A stretch of 64,000 nt of DNA from Siphonobacter curvatus (GTDB lineage Bacteria > Bacteroidota > Bacteroidia > Cytophagales > Spirosomataceae), in NCBI RefSeq assembly GCF_002943425.1, contig NZ_PTRA01000001.1:1922001-1986000 (forward strand). The letters run 5' to 3'. The position numbers and the translations under genes are program-made. Under the pieces are notes generated by a model. That model searched no databases. It was not told where the DNA came from and saw only the letters and a list, made by a program, of their open reading frames with translations. Position 1 is the stretch's first letter, and each line of letters begins with the position of its first letter. Below are positions 41,501 to 48,797 of the stretch, piece by piece.

Positions 41501-41948
41501 TAAAGGAAACGGATTGATTGGCCCCCTGACGAACTCATCCACGCTCGCCTTGCGTTCGCCGTACCTGGAAGCTGGAGCGGCGGATGGGAAAAGTGAAGTA
41601 GTAGTGTACGAAATCACGCCGAAAGTTCCTTACGCAATTGGCCTGAAATCGGGTAGTTATCTGCTGTACAAGGGGATTGACCTGACCTCCGTGAAGGAGA
41701 TTACGACGTCCGTCATTGCTTCCAAAGAGCGATTTGCTGGGGGCGTCTTAGCCGTACACCTCGATTCACCCACGGGGCCCTTGGTAGGAGAAGTGGAGGT
41801 GCCTCAGGATAATAAGGGCGAATTGAAGATCCCGCTCCGGCAGGAGATGACGGGTATCCATCCACTATACTTTGTCTTCAAAAATCCATCTGCGGGGCAG
41901 AAACCCTTGTTTGCCTTCAATAAAATTAATTTTCTCGCTTCCAACTAA
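38523..41948 (+). CDS. ThuA / sorbosone dehydrogenase-like / PKD / cytochrome c multidomain protein
   Basis: A 1141-aa secreted protein. The ATG at 38523 is chosen over a GTG at 38466 because it begins a normal signal peptide (about 1-33, LLALWAVCLPATLLVA). Domains in order: ThuA-like glutamine-amidotransferase-fold domain (about 50-270, GGGYAGIHAAADTEHDW); a six-bladed PQQ-type sugar dehydrogenase propeller (about 290-720, GCCHTGGSIAWD, VMGNRNPYRIA); a PKD domain (about 735-815, FDARESIDYDGD); a monoheme cytochrome c (C889-x-x-C892-H893 in CKACH, distal Met likely near EQAMS); and a C-terminal beta domain. It may oxidise a sugar or sugar derivative and pass electrons to its own heme. The substrate is unknown. 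Confidence 0.88.
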   Translation: MNLIKLNFWIGRRKKGVLLALWAVCLPATLLVAQTNKKVAVKTASPSASTKRILVFSKTSGFRHASIPAGKKALLKLGKERGFLVDTTENAAAFEESNLKRYNAVVFLSTTGTILDASQKAAFERYIQAGGGYAGIHAAADTEHDWPWYNQLVGAYFLSHPQQQNAEIEILDSSHPSTKMLPKRWKRYDEWYNYKSIVPEIEVLGNLDEKTYKGGKNGDNHPFIWHRDFDGGKSFYTGGGHTDESFSDTLFLQHIMGGIESVWSSQLDYKKAHTHPYPEENRFVHEVLKAGLDEPTELAVLDNGKVLFAERKGALKLYDPGKKTIKTVANFPVYTKFEYGLMGLNIDPDFKQNKWIYVYYSPSTGNTPADTAQHLSRFVYDEGRDTVMMNTEKVLLTVPVKRTGCCHTGGSIAWDRKGNLYLSTGDDTNPFNSSGYAPMDERAERSGWDARYTSANTNDLRGKILRIHPEPNGTYTIPEGNLFAAGTEKARPEIYVMGNRNPYRIAVDQRTNYLYWGEVGPDAGQNSEQFGPRGHDEVNQARKAGNFGWPLFVADNRPYRARSFGDSTTKALFDPTKPINDSPHNTGLKELPAAQKAFIYYPYADSPEFGPIVGKGARNAMAGPVYYYDDYPETTVKFPRYYDGKLFAYDWTRDWIHPVTMNPNGDYVSMETFMPNTKFSHVIDMQFAKDGSLYTIEYGQQWFTANADARLSRITYNTGNRKPVAKAIASKLNGAAPMTVKFDARESIDYDGDALTYDWNFGGGIPRQKTVTPSVTFQKPGTYPVTLKVSDRLGNSATTNLTIKVGNAEPQVEIVLKGNKTFYFPDQPITYAVNVSDKEDGKIQQGITEDEVTVTIDYLEGFDKTMLAQGHQANTGASTGKRLIDLSDCKACHTVDKKSVGPSYMDVAKKYRGNAQAERKLASKVIAGGGGVWGEQAMSAHPQLKEEEALDMVRYILSLASRKPVNRQPVAGQYKPVSQKKDGSYVLTASYTDKGNGLIGPLTNSSTLALRSPYLEAGAADGKSEVVVYEITPKVPYAIGLKSGSYLLYKGIDLTSVKEITTSVIASKERFAGGVLAVHLDSPTGPLVGEVEVPQDNKGELKIPLRQEMTGIHPLYFVFKNPSAGQKPLFAFNKINFLASN

Positions 41949-41953
41949 CGCTT

Positions 41954-41996
41954 CAGGCCCCGGGGAGTCTTCGGACCTTCCGGGGCCTGATCTTTT
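41954..41996 (+). terminator. Intrinsic terminator
   Basis: CAGGCCCCGG (41954-41963) with CCGGGGCCTG (41980-41989), loop about 16 nt, then TCTTTTC. It ends the ThuA-type gene. Confidence 0.8.
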
Positions 41997-42083
41997 CTAA
42001 AGCTTCGTACCATTTTGGCTACAGGATTCTCCAATTTTACTACAAGCTCAAACGGTAGGTAGCGGAGCTTTGTCTTTCGAAAG

Positions 42084-42899
42084 ATGAAACGAAAAGAAAT
42101 GACAAAGACGATTTTTATTACGGGTGCTTCGGCGGGGATTGGTAAGGCTACGGCAAAATTATTCGCGAGTAAAGGCTGGAAGGTTATTGCGACCATGCGT
42201 AAGCCGGAACTGGAGCAAGAGCTAACTCAACTCGAACAGGTGACGCTGCTGCCGCTGGACGTAACCAATCCCGAACAGATCAAAGCAACGACGCAACAGG
42301 CTCTGGCCTCAGGCGATATTGACGTTGTATTCAACAATGCCGGATACGCCTTGCTGGGAGCTCTGGAGGCCATCCCCGATGAGGAGCTGGTTCGGCAGAT
42401 GGATACTAATTTTCTGGGCGTAGTCCGGGTGACGCAGGCGTTCATACCGTATTTTCGGGAACGAAAAAGTGGACTGTTCATTACGACTGGCTCGTCGGCG
42501 GGTTTGATGGGCTTCCCGGTAAGTTCCATGTACGACGCCAGCAAATGGGCACTGGAAGGTTGGAGCGAAAGCCTGTCCTTCGAATTGAACGCCTTAGGAA
42601 TCGGTATCAAAACCATTGAACCCGGTATGGTAGCCACCGAAATCCAGAACCGATCCGTAATGGCCTCGCATCCGGATTACGATACGCTGTTGCATAAGTT
42701 TATGACGGCCATCACGTCTAGTCCCAACGGTTCTACGGCCGAGCAGATCGCCGAAGTGGTCTACGAAGCCGCTACCGATGGAACAAATACGTTGCGGTAC
42801 GTGTGCGGCGAAGACGCCAAAGCCTTGTATGCCCAGCGGCTGGCCGTGGGGGACGAGGCCTTCCGGGAGGTAATCAAGCAAATGATTACTGAAATTTAA
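42084..42899 (+). CDS. Short-chain dehydrogenase/reductase (SDR)
   Basis: A 271-aa classical SDR. NAD(P)-binding TGASAGIG near the N-terminus, NNAG, and the catalytic YDASK with Ser in TGSSAG upstream. ATMRKP after the second strand carries a basic residue (R), which fits NADP use. The alternative start ATG at 42099 would remove five residues; either is possible. Close in style to oxidoreductases often found next to AraC regulators; the substrate is unknown. The next gene (+) is an AraC regulator 69 nt downstream. Confidence 0.88.
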   Translation: MKRKEMTKTIFITGASAGIGKATAKLFASKGWKVIATMRKPELEQELTQLEQVTLLPLDVTNPEQIKATTQQALASGDIDVVFNNAGYALLGALEAIPDEELVRQMDTNFLGVVRVTQAFIPYFRERKSGLFITTGSSAGLMGFPVSSMYDASKWALEGWSESLSFELNALGIGIKTIEPGMVATEIQNRSVMASHPDYDTLLHKFMTAITSSPNGSTAEQIAEVVYEAATDGTNTLRYVCGEDAKALYAQRLAVGDEAFREVIKQMITEI

Positions 42900-42968
42900 T
42901 TAGATTCAGGAATTACTGGGTCGGTATTTCGGGTTATACCGAAGTATCGACCCTCTATTTATCAAACC

Positions 42969-43889
42969 ATGAAAGGGGAACTTAAGCCTAAACCACGCGT
43001 CTTCCATTCCATCTCCGACTTACACCGGACGTTTGGCTTGCCGCAGCCTAGCCACCCGCTCATCAGTCTGTTGGAGTATAGCAAAGTCCAGCTGACTGCG
43101 GCAATGCTGACGCCCACGTTTCTGATGGACTTCTATAATATTACCTTCAACGCATCAGCGGGGTGTTCGATGAGATACGGTCAGACTACTTACGACTTCG
43201 ACGAAGGGGGACTCTTTTTCACTGCACCGGGGCAGCCCCTGTCCGCCGTTGAAACGCCTGTGGCGGCGATGGGGTTTACGTTGCTGATTCATCCCGATTT
43301 TCTACGGAATTATCCGCTGGATACCAAAATCAAAAACTACGGGTTTTTTACGTACGCGGTTAATGAGTCACTGTACCTTTCGGACCGGGAAAAAAACATT
43401 ATTACGTCTATTGCCCGGAATATTGGTGACGAGCTGGAAACGTCCATTGATGACGTCAGTCAGGATGTACTCATCTCCTTACTGGAGTTGCTGCTGAACT
43501 ATAGTCAGCGATTTCACAAACGCCAGTTCATTACCAGAAAGCCCATCCACAACGCCTTGCTGGAACAGCTAGACCGGATTTTACACCAGTATTTCAACGA
43601 TGAAACGGCTTTATTACAGGGCTTGCCAACCGTACAGTTTTTGGCGGAACAACTGAATGTGTCACCCCGCTATCTCGGCGATATGCTGCGTACGCTAACG
43701 GGTCATAATACCCAGCAACATATTCATTTAAAGCTGATTGAAAAAGCGAAGGAAATACTCACCCTCAGTAACCTGACGGTAGGAGAGATCGCCTATCAAC
43801 TGGGATTTGAACACCCGCAGTCGTTCAGCAAGCTGTTTAAATCAAAAACTAATCTGTCGCCACTGGAATTCAGAGCAAGTTTTAATTGA
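42969..43889 (+). CDS. AraC family transcriptional regulator
   Basis: A 306-aa regulator with an N-terminal cupin-like sensor domain (about 40-150, RYGQTTYDFDEGGLFFTAPGQ) and a C-terminal double HTH (about 205-305). Recognition-helix features are VQFLAEQLNVSPRYLGDMLR and IAYQLGFEHPQSFSKLFK. Paralogous to the regulator encoded on the opposite strand at 43968-44909, with which it converges. It probably controls the SDR gene upstream (inference). Confidence 0.9.
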   Translation: MKGELKPKPRVFHSISDLHRTFGLPQPSHPLISLLEYSKVQLTAAMLTPTFLMDFYNITFNASAGCSMRYGQTTYDFDEGGLFFTAPGQPLSAVETPVAAMGFTLLIHPDFLRNYPLDTKIKNYGFFTYAVNESLYLSDREKNIITSIARNIGDELETSIDDVSQDVLISLLELLLNYSQRFHKRQFITRKPIHNALLEQLDRILHQYFNDETALLQGLPTVQFLAEQLNVSPRYLGDMLRTLTGHNTQQHIHLKLIEKAKEILTLSNLTVGEIAYQLGFEHPQSFSKLFKSKTNLSPLEFRASFN

Positions 43890-43967
43890 AGCTGGTGGTA
43901 GAAAAGTGAATTGAAAATCAGCGTAATGCTGGTCCGTAAAAGCGTCAACTTCCTAACAATCCCTAAG

Positions 43968-44909
43968 CTAACCAGCGGAACGTTCCGGAGGTATTTCACG
44001 GGCGAATAACCGTTTGAATTCCAACGGGGAAACGTTTGTTTTAATCTTGAATAATTTGCTAAAGGATTGTGGATGCTCGAAACCTAATTCATACGCTACT
44101 TCGCTGATCGACAACGTACTCGCTGACAGTTTTTCTTTGGCTATTTCAATGAGTTTGCCGTGAATATGCTGTTGGGCATTTTGTCCGGTCAGCGAACGAA
44201 GCAGATCACTCAAATAAGTAGGCGAGTAGTGCAACTGCTCAGCCAGATACTGAACGGTAGGAATGCCCGAACGTAAGGCCGTTCCGTCGTAAAAATAGCA
44301 ATTCAGCAGCTCTTCTAGTTTGGGAAGCAACTCGTGGCTGATGGGTTTACGCGTGATAAACTGACGCCTGTAAAACCGATCAGCGTACGTGAGCAGAAGC
44401 TCGATTTGAGCAATGATCACTTCCTGGCTCAAGTCATCGATCCGACTGTTTAGCTCCTCTTCCATATGTTTAAAGACGGAGAGAATCGTCGTTTTTTCCT
44501 GGTCGGAAAGGTGTAGGGCTTCCGTAAGGGAATAGGAGAAAAAGCCATACTGCCGGATCTTTGAAGCAAGGGGAAAACCCTGTAAAAAGTCGGGGTGAAT
44601 GAGCAGGGCATACCCCGCGTGATCGGTCGGTTCCCGATCCCGCCCCATGAGTTGATTGGGAGCCGCAAACAGCATACTTCCTTCGTCAAAATCATAATAA
44701 CCCTGACCGTACCTGACTTTTCCGCTGCATTGCGTGATGAACGTAATCTTATAAAAGCTCAGCACATCATACTGGGGAAGTTTATTCGTATCAAACTGCT
44801 GATTCGTATTGTCCAGTAAACTAATCAGCGGATGCAGGGGCTTGGGCAAACCTAAATACCGGTGCACCTCCGCAATGGATTCGAGTTTGATTGGAGTAGG
44901 GTGGTTCAT
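43968..44909 (-). CDS. AraC family transcriptional regulator
   Basis: A 313-aa paralog of the preceding regulator: the same HPLISLL opening, RYGQGYYDFDEGSMLFAAP sensor region, QFITRKPI linker and AYELGFEHPQSFSKLFK second HTH. The sensor domains differ at many positions, so the ligands may differ. It faces the other regulator; upstream (at higher coordinates) lie repeat copy C and an SDR gene on the same strand, so it may control that SDR (inference). Confidence 0.9.
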   Translation of the reverse strand: MNHPTPIKLESIAEVHRYLGLPKPLHPLISLLDNTNQQFDTNKLPQYDVLSFYKITFITQCSGKVRYGQGYYDFDEGSMLFAAPNQLMGRDREPTDHAGYALLIHPDFLQGFPLASKIRQYGFFSYSLTEALHLSDQEKTTILSVFKHMEEELNSRIDDLSQEVIIAQIELLLTYADRFYRRQFITRKPISHELLPKLEELLNCYFYDGTALRSGIPTVQYLAEQLHYSPTYLSDLLRSLTGQNAQQHIHGKLIEIAKEKLSASTLSISEVAYELGFEHPQSFSKLFKIKTNVSPLEFKRLFAREIPPERSAG

Positions 44910-45072
44910 TGTATAAAGTAAACGTTGGGTTTAAATAGTTCCGTTTTTCGTCTCACGGGCATTGTTAACTAGTAGCACCGGTCCTTTCAGCCTCTTCACA
45001 ATTAACGATTCTATGGTAGCATCACCTGCTTTAGTTCACCGCGTTTAAGCTATCATGAGTCGTTCTGACTCT

Positions 45073-45272
45073 TAAATAGTTGATGGTTGATAAGGATTCA
45101 GAACTGGCAGCTTTCATCATGGACGACATAAACCAATCCCGTCCTATCGCGAAAAGCCGCCTTTTTTATCCGCAAAGCGGTGGCTTGGAGCAGGATAAAA
45201 AGAGCGGTGGGCGTGCCGACATGGAATGTATACGGACTAAATCACCAGCCGTCTTTAAAGGACGAAATAGTA
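45073..45272 (+). repeat. Dispersed intergenic repeat, copy C
   Basis: About 200 bp: AAATAGTTGATGGTTG, GACGACATAAACC, CGTCCTATCGCGAAAAGCC, a hairpin (GCCGCCTTTTTTATCC with GGATAAAAAGAGCGG), CATGGAATG, GGACTAAATCACCAGCCG and GGACGAAATAGTAATC. The last block is nearly identical to copy D and to the reverse complement of copy A. It sits in the 424-nt gap 44910-45333. A 95-codon open frame over it (45080-45367) looks spurious. Confidence 0.8.
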
Positions 45273-45333
45273 ATCTTGTAATACTAGTATGTTCGTCAAT
45301 AGGGGCGAAAACACACCTTAAAATAAACCTTCT

Positions 45334-46077
45334 TTACCAAGGAATCTCCCCCGTATCCGGATTATGATACTCACTGATAAACCGACCCGTAGGGCCGTCC
45401 GCTCCGATGAGGGCATACTTAACAATCCGTTGGCCCGCGTTTTCAGGACTGTCATCGCCCCGGTGATTATTAAAATCGGTGGCTGTGAATCCCGGGTCAA
45501 CGGCATTCACCTTGAAGGGCGTATCCCGCAGTTCGTAAGCCAGATCAATCGTGTACATATTTAAAGCCGCTTTCGAGGGTTGATAGATCGCTGCTTTGTG
45601 GTGATAAAATCGCCAGTTAGGGTCACTACTTAACGTCAGCGAGCAGCCACTGGACGATACATTGACAATGCGGGGCTGTTCGGCTTTTTTCAGCAGATCG
45701 ATAAACGCCTGGGTTACCCGGACCACTCCGTACACATTGACATTGAAGGCCTCCTCCATGCGATCCAGGGATAAAGTCAGGGCCGATTGGGGCATGCCTC
45801 CGTTAATACCCGCGTTATTGATCAGTACATCCAATACGTCCGTTTGATGGCCAATCGCCGTGCGGGCCGCTGCTACGGATTGCGAATCGCTGACATCCAG
45901 AAGAATAACCTCCGCCTGATCCAGCCCTTCGGCTTTTAGTTGTTCCAGAGCTTTCCGTCCGTTTTCTAGATCGCGACTACCCAGATACACAAAGTAACCC
46001 AGTTTCAGTAGCTGACGTGCTGTTTCCAAGCCAATACTTTTATTGGCACCGGTGATTAATGCTTTTTTCATGTTCAT
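45334..46077 (-). CDS. Short-chain dehydrogenase/reductase (SDR)
   Basis: A 247-aa SDR. The ATG at 46077 is used; the open frame extends to a TTG nine bases upstream. Glycine motif TGANKSIG, NNAG, Ser in VSSSG, and YQPSK in place of YxxxK with spacing kept. The loop SDPNWRFYHHKAAIYQPSK is longer than usual. The C-terminus TGRFISEYHNPDTGEIPW ends in a pattern common to carbonyl-reductase-like SDRs. Substrate unknown. Divergent from the PEBP-family gene. Confidence 0.88.
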   Translation of the reverse strand: MNMKKALITGANKSIGLETARQLLKLGYFVYLGSRDLENGRKALEQLKAEGLDQAEVILLDVSDSQSVAAARTAIGHQTDVLDVLINNAGINGGMPQSALTLSLDRMEEAFNVNVYGVVRVTQAFIDLLKKAEQPRIVNVSSSGCSLTLSSDPNWRFYHHKAAIYQPSKAALNMYTIDLAYELRDTPFKVNAVDPGFTATDFNNHRGDDSPENAGQRIVKYALIGADGPTGRFISEYHNPDTGEIPW

Positions 46078-46373
46078 TGAAATCAAGTGAGAAAATCAGG
46101 TAGTGGCATGTTCACTGTGGAGAAGCGGTAAATGGCTTCGACCAGCCGTGAATGCTTTAAAACTACCTGACAAAGGTCTGGACTAGGCAGGAGGCGGACG
46201 TAGCCTAATTCCGGAGATGCGTAGCCAAAATGAGACTGGCGAACGTAGGGATAAGCAGCAGGCCTGGGGAGCAGCTAGTTTCCTACGCAGGTCATCAGTA
46301 GTTGCGGGTAAAATTGAACGTTTAGCCACACTTTTTGAACGTTATCCTATGTTCCACTGCCTTACGGCACGTC

Positions 46374-46381
46374 TACCTTTG
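46374..46381 (+). promoter_or_regulatory. Putative -7 promoter box
   Basis: TACCTTTG, an exact TANNTTTG match, 31 nt before the ATG at 46413. It supports that start over the TTG at 46335, which would lie upstream of the promoter. Confidence 0.5.
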
Positions 46382-46412
46382 TAGAACCAAAGAACATAAA
46401 ACAAAGCAGGCA

Positions 46413-46934
46413 ATGAGCTTAGAATCAATGACTACTATCGGGACGTCATCCACGGCATTCACCTTGAAAAGTACAGAGCTGGGCGGACAGCTAACCAACT
46501 CACAGTACTTCAATGGAATGGGCTTTTCGGGAGCAAATCAGTCACCCCAGCTTTACTGGGAAAATGCCCCCAGCGAAACGAAAGCCTTTGCCGTAACGAT
46601 GTACGACATAGACGCCCCAACCGGAAGTGGACTCTGGCATTGGGTGGTTTTCAATATACCGGCGGAGGTACGGGAACTCCCCTCGGGAGCTGGTGACCCG
46701 ACGAACAATCAATTACCGGAAGGGGCTCTGCAAAGCAATACCGACCTGGGTACGCCAGGTTACGTAGGGGCCGCCCCACCGGAGGGCCCTGCCCATCGGT
46801 ACCTGATCACGGTTCATGCTTTAAGCAAAACGTTGGAACTGGATCAGAACGCCACACCGGCCTTGGTCGGATTTAACCTACACTTTGCAACCCTGGCGAA
46901 AGCTTCCCTGGTAGCCTACGGACAAAAACACTAG
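46413..46934 (+). CDS. PEBP-family protein (YbhB/YbcL type)
   Basis: A 173-aa phosphatidylethanolamine-binding-protein-like fold. Conserved ligand-pocket residues occur in SPQLYWENAP, VTMYDIDAPTG, LWHWVVFNIP and GPAHRYLITVHAL, typical of the bacterial Raf-kinase-inhibitor-like group. The start at 46413 is chosen because the promoter box at 46374 lies upstream of it. The cellular role of bacterial members is unclear. It is 28 nt ahead of a DinB-like gene and probably cotranscribed. Confidence 0.88.
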   Translation: MSLESMTTIGTSSTAFTLKSTELGGQLTNSQYFNGMGFSGANQSPQLYWENAPSETKAFAVTMYDIDAPTGSGLWHWVVFNIPAEVRELPSGAGDPTNNQLPEGALQSNTDLGTPGYVGAAPPEGPAHRYLITVHALSKTLELDQNATPALVGFNLHFATLAKASLVAYGQKH

Positions 46935-46962
46935 TTGACTGGGTTCTCTAACACATCACGCA

Positions 46963-47514
46963 ATGAACACACGAGAGCAGATGCTAAGGCAGTTTCGGCT
47001 GCTGACCGACTGGTATGTTTCCGTACTGGAAGGCATTACAGAGGAACAGGGTAGCCAGGTACTAAGTGAGCATACGAATAGTCTGGAATGGATTGCGGGT
47101 CATCTACTGATCATGCGGGCCAGAAATACCGTTCGTTTGGGGCAGCCCGTAGAAAGTTATCCGTATCTGGACCTCTTTGTCGATCCAACCCTGCCGCCGC
47201 CCCAGTTCATACCCTTTGACCGAAGCAAAAAATACCCAGGCTTGACGGAGCTGGTACAGGATTGGACCCAGTATTCTGACCGCTTTATCGAGACCCTCGA
47301 AGCCGCAGACGACTGGGTATTACAAACGGAAATTCCCTTGCAGGGGCCCACGGGAGGTACCACCGTTGAAGACCTGTTTACTTCGATGGTATTACACGAA
47401 GCCTTTCACATCGGGCAAATGAGCATCCTTCGCAAGGCACTCGGTTATCAAGCCATGTATTGGTTCCGTCGTCGGGAAAATCAGGAACGAAGTGGTATCT
47501 TGAACGAAGCTTAA
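46963..47514 (+). CDS. DinB-like four-helix protein
   Basis: A 183-aa DinB/YfiT-type four-helix bundle. Likely metal-binding histidines are in EWIAGHLL and in LHEAFHIGQ, the usual three-His pattern. These proteins include damage-inducible products and thiol S-transferases (bacillithiol-type); the reaction here is unknown. Follows the PEBP gene by 28 nt. Confidence 0.85.
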   Translation: MNTREQMLRQFRLLTDWYVSVLEGITEEQGSQVLSEHTNSLEWIAGHLLIMRARNTVRLGQPVESYPYLDLFVDPTLPPPQFIPFDRSKKYPGLTELVQDWTQYSDRFIETLEAADDWVLQTEIPLQGPTGGTTVEDLFTSMVLHEAFHIGQMSILRKALGYQAMYWFRRRENQERSGILNEA

Positions 47515-47641
47515 AGATCATCTTCTGCTGATTTAACCTGGAATCAGCAAGGGAAGGCATTAAAGAAAGCATTAAACGACTGAAACCTGATCCGACTCTT
47601 GAGGGAGCGGATTGGGTTTTAGGGCGTATCCTTACGAAGCC

Positions 47642-48502
47642 ATGAAAACCACCCGTATACAAAACGAGCAGGGATCTACGGAAACCGACTTAGAGCCCGT
47701 TTCGATCTTTAGTTATGAGTCCCAGATCGACGGGAGCAGGAATCGGATTACCCTCCATCAGAATTTGTTTAGTTTCTTGTTGGAAGGCGAAAAAACGGTG
47801 TATTACCCGGGGGCAACGGTGAAGATCCATCCCGGACAGTTTCTTCTGCTTTCGGCGGGAAATTGTTTGATGAGCGAAAAAACCGTCGCTCCGGGGGGCA
47901 GTTACCGGAGCATGCTCATTTTCTTCGATACGAACGTACTCATTGATTTTTTCAGTCGGCATCCCGACATGCCTGCCACGAAAATCACGGAACGACCGCA
48001 GGAGCCCGTATTGCTTTTTGAGAAAGACACCTTCCTTCAGCATTTCATCGAATCGCTAGGCTTTATACTGGCCGATGGACCATCCCTTTCTTTAAACAGA
48101 CGGCTGGTAAAACTGGAAGAATTGTTACTCTACTTGGGCGAAAATTATCCCGGACAGTTACAGAAGTTGCGTATCCTCAGTCAGCAGGCCGATGAAGAAA
48201 GGCTGATCCGGCAGGCGGTAACGGCCAACCTGGATCAGCCGGTTACGGTGGAAGAACTTGCCTTTTTGTGTCATACGAGCCTGTCTACTTTCAAGCGACG
48301 GTTTGCTAAAATCTACGGTACTTCGCCTAATAAGTGGTTCCTGGAAAAACGAATGCATAAGGCCGCTCAACTGCTGAAACAGGGCGATTACAAAGTCAGC
48401 GAAGTGTATTACGAGATTGGATATGAAAACCTGTCGAGCTTCATCCAGTCCTTCAAACAGGTCTACGGGGTTACGCCGAAGCAGTATCAATTGGCAAACT
48501 AG
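47642..48502 (+). CDS. AraC family transcriptional regulator
   Basis: A 286-aa regulator. The ATG at 47642 is used; a TTG at 47612 also lies in frame. The N-terminal sensor domain (about 25-150) resembles that of exsA/pchR-like regulators of the AraC_N_2 kind. The C-terminal HTH pair (about 185-285) has EELAFLCHTSLSTFKRRF and VSEVYYEIGYENLSSFIQSFK. Not closely related to the two regulators at 42969 and 43968. Its targets may be the PEBP/DinB pair (inference from position). Confidence 0.87.
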   Translation: MKTTRIQNEQGSTETDLEPVSIFSYESQIDGSRNRITLHQNLFSFLLEGEKTVYYPGATVKIHPGQFLLLSAGNCLMSEKTVAPGGSYRSMLIFFDTNVLIDFFSRHPDMPATKITERPQEPVLLFEKDTFLQHFIESLGFILADGPSLSLNRRLVKLEELLLYLGENYPGQLQKLRILSQQADEERLIRQAVTANLDQPVTVEELAFLCHTSLSTFKRRFAKIYGTSPNKWFLEKRMHKAAQLLKQGDYKVSEVYYEIGYENLSSFIQSFKQVYGVTPKQYQLAN

Positions 48503-48506
48503 AAGG

Positions 48507-48703
48507 GTTACTAGTTTTTAGCGAGTCGGTACCGTCGACGGCATAAATCCATGCCCCGTCCTATCCCATTCCATGGCGGAATTCCATTCTGGGGCTCAAG
48601 CCGCCTATTTCCTCTGCAAGGCCGTGGCCTTGAGTAAGAGGAAATGAGCGGTGTTCGCGATAGGGACTAAATGAACAGCTGTCTTTAAAGGAAGAAATAG
48701 TGA
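48507..48703 (+). repeat. Dispersed intergenic repeat, copy D
   Basis: About 197 bp: GTTACTAG, GCGAGTCGGTACC, GACGGCATAAATCC, CGTCCTATCCCATTCCATGG, CGGAATTCCATTCTGGGGC, TCAAGCCGCCT, a hairpin (ATTTCCTCT with AGAGGAAAT), GGGACTAAATGAACAGC and TTTAAAGGAAGAAATAGTGATT. It starts 4 nt after the AraC stop and lies between convergent genes. Confidence 0.8.
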
Positions 48704-48797
48704 TTCTATATGCTCTAGTTAATAAAATGCAATGAACTGAAAGGCGAGCCGTATCAGCGGGACTAAAAACAGAACTGTTATTGCATAGAATAAATCC

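Noticed and set aside
45080-45367. 95-codon open frame over repeat copy C
   Set aside because: It follows the repeat sequence, is not conserved in the other copies and ends inside the SDR gene.
42084-46077. Simple inverted duplication of an SDR-AraC module
   Set aside because: The regulators are paralogs but the two SDRs differ too much in motifs and loops to be copies from the same event.
46335-46412. TTG start for the PEBP gene
   Set aside because: The promoter box at 46374 lies inside the extension, and the family begins near the ATG at 46413.
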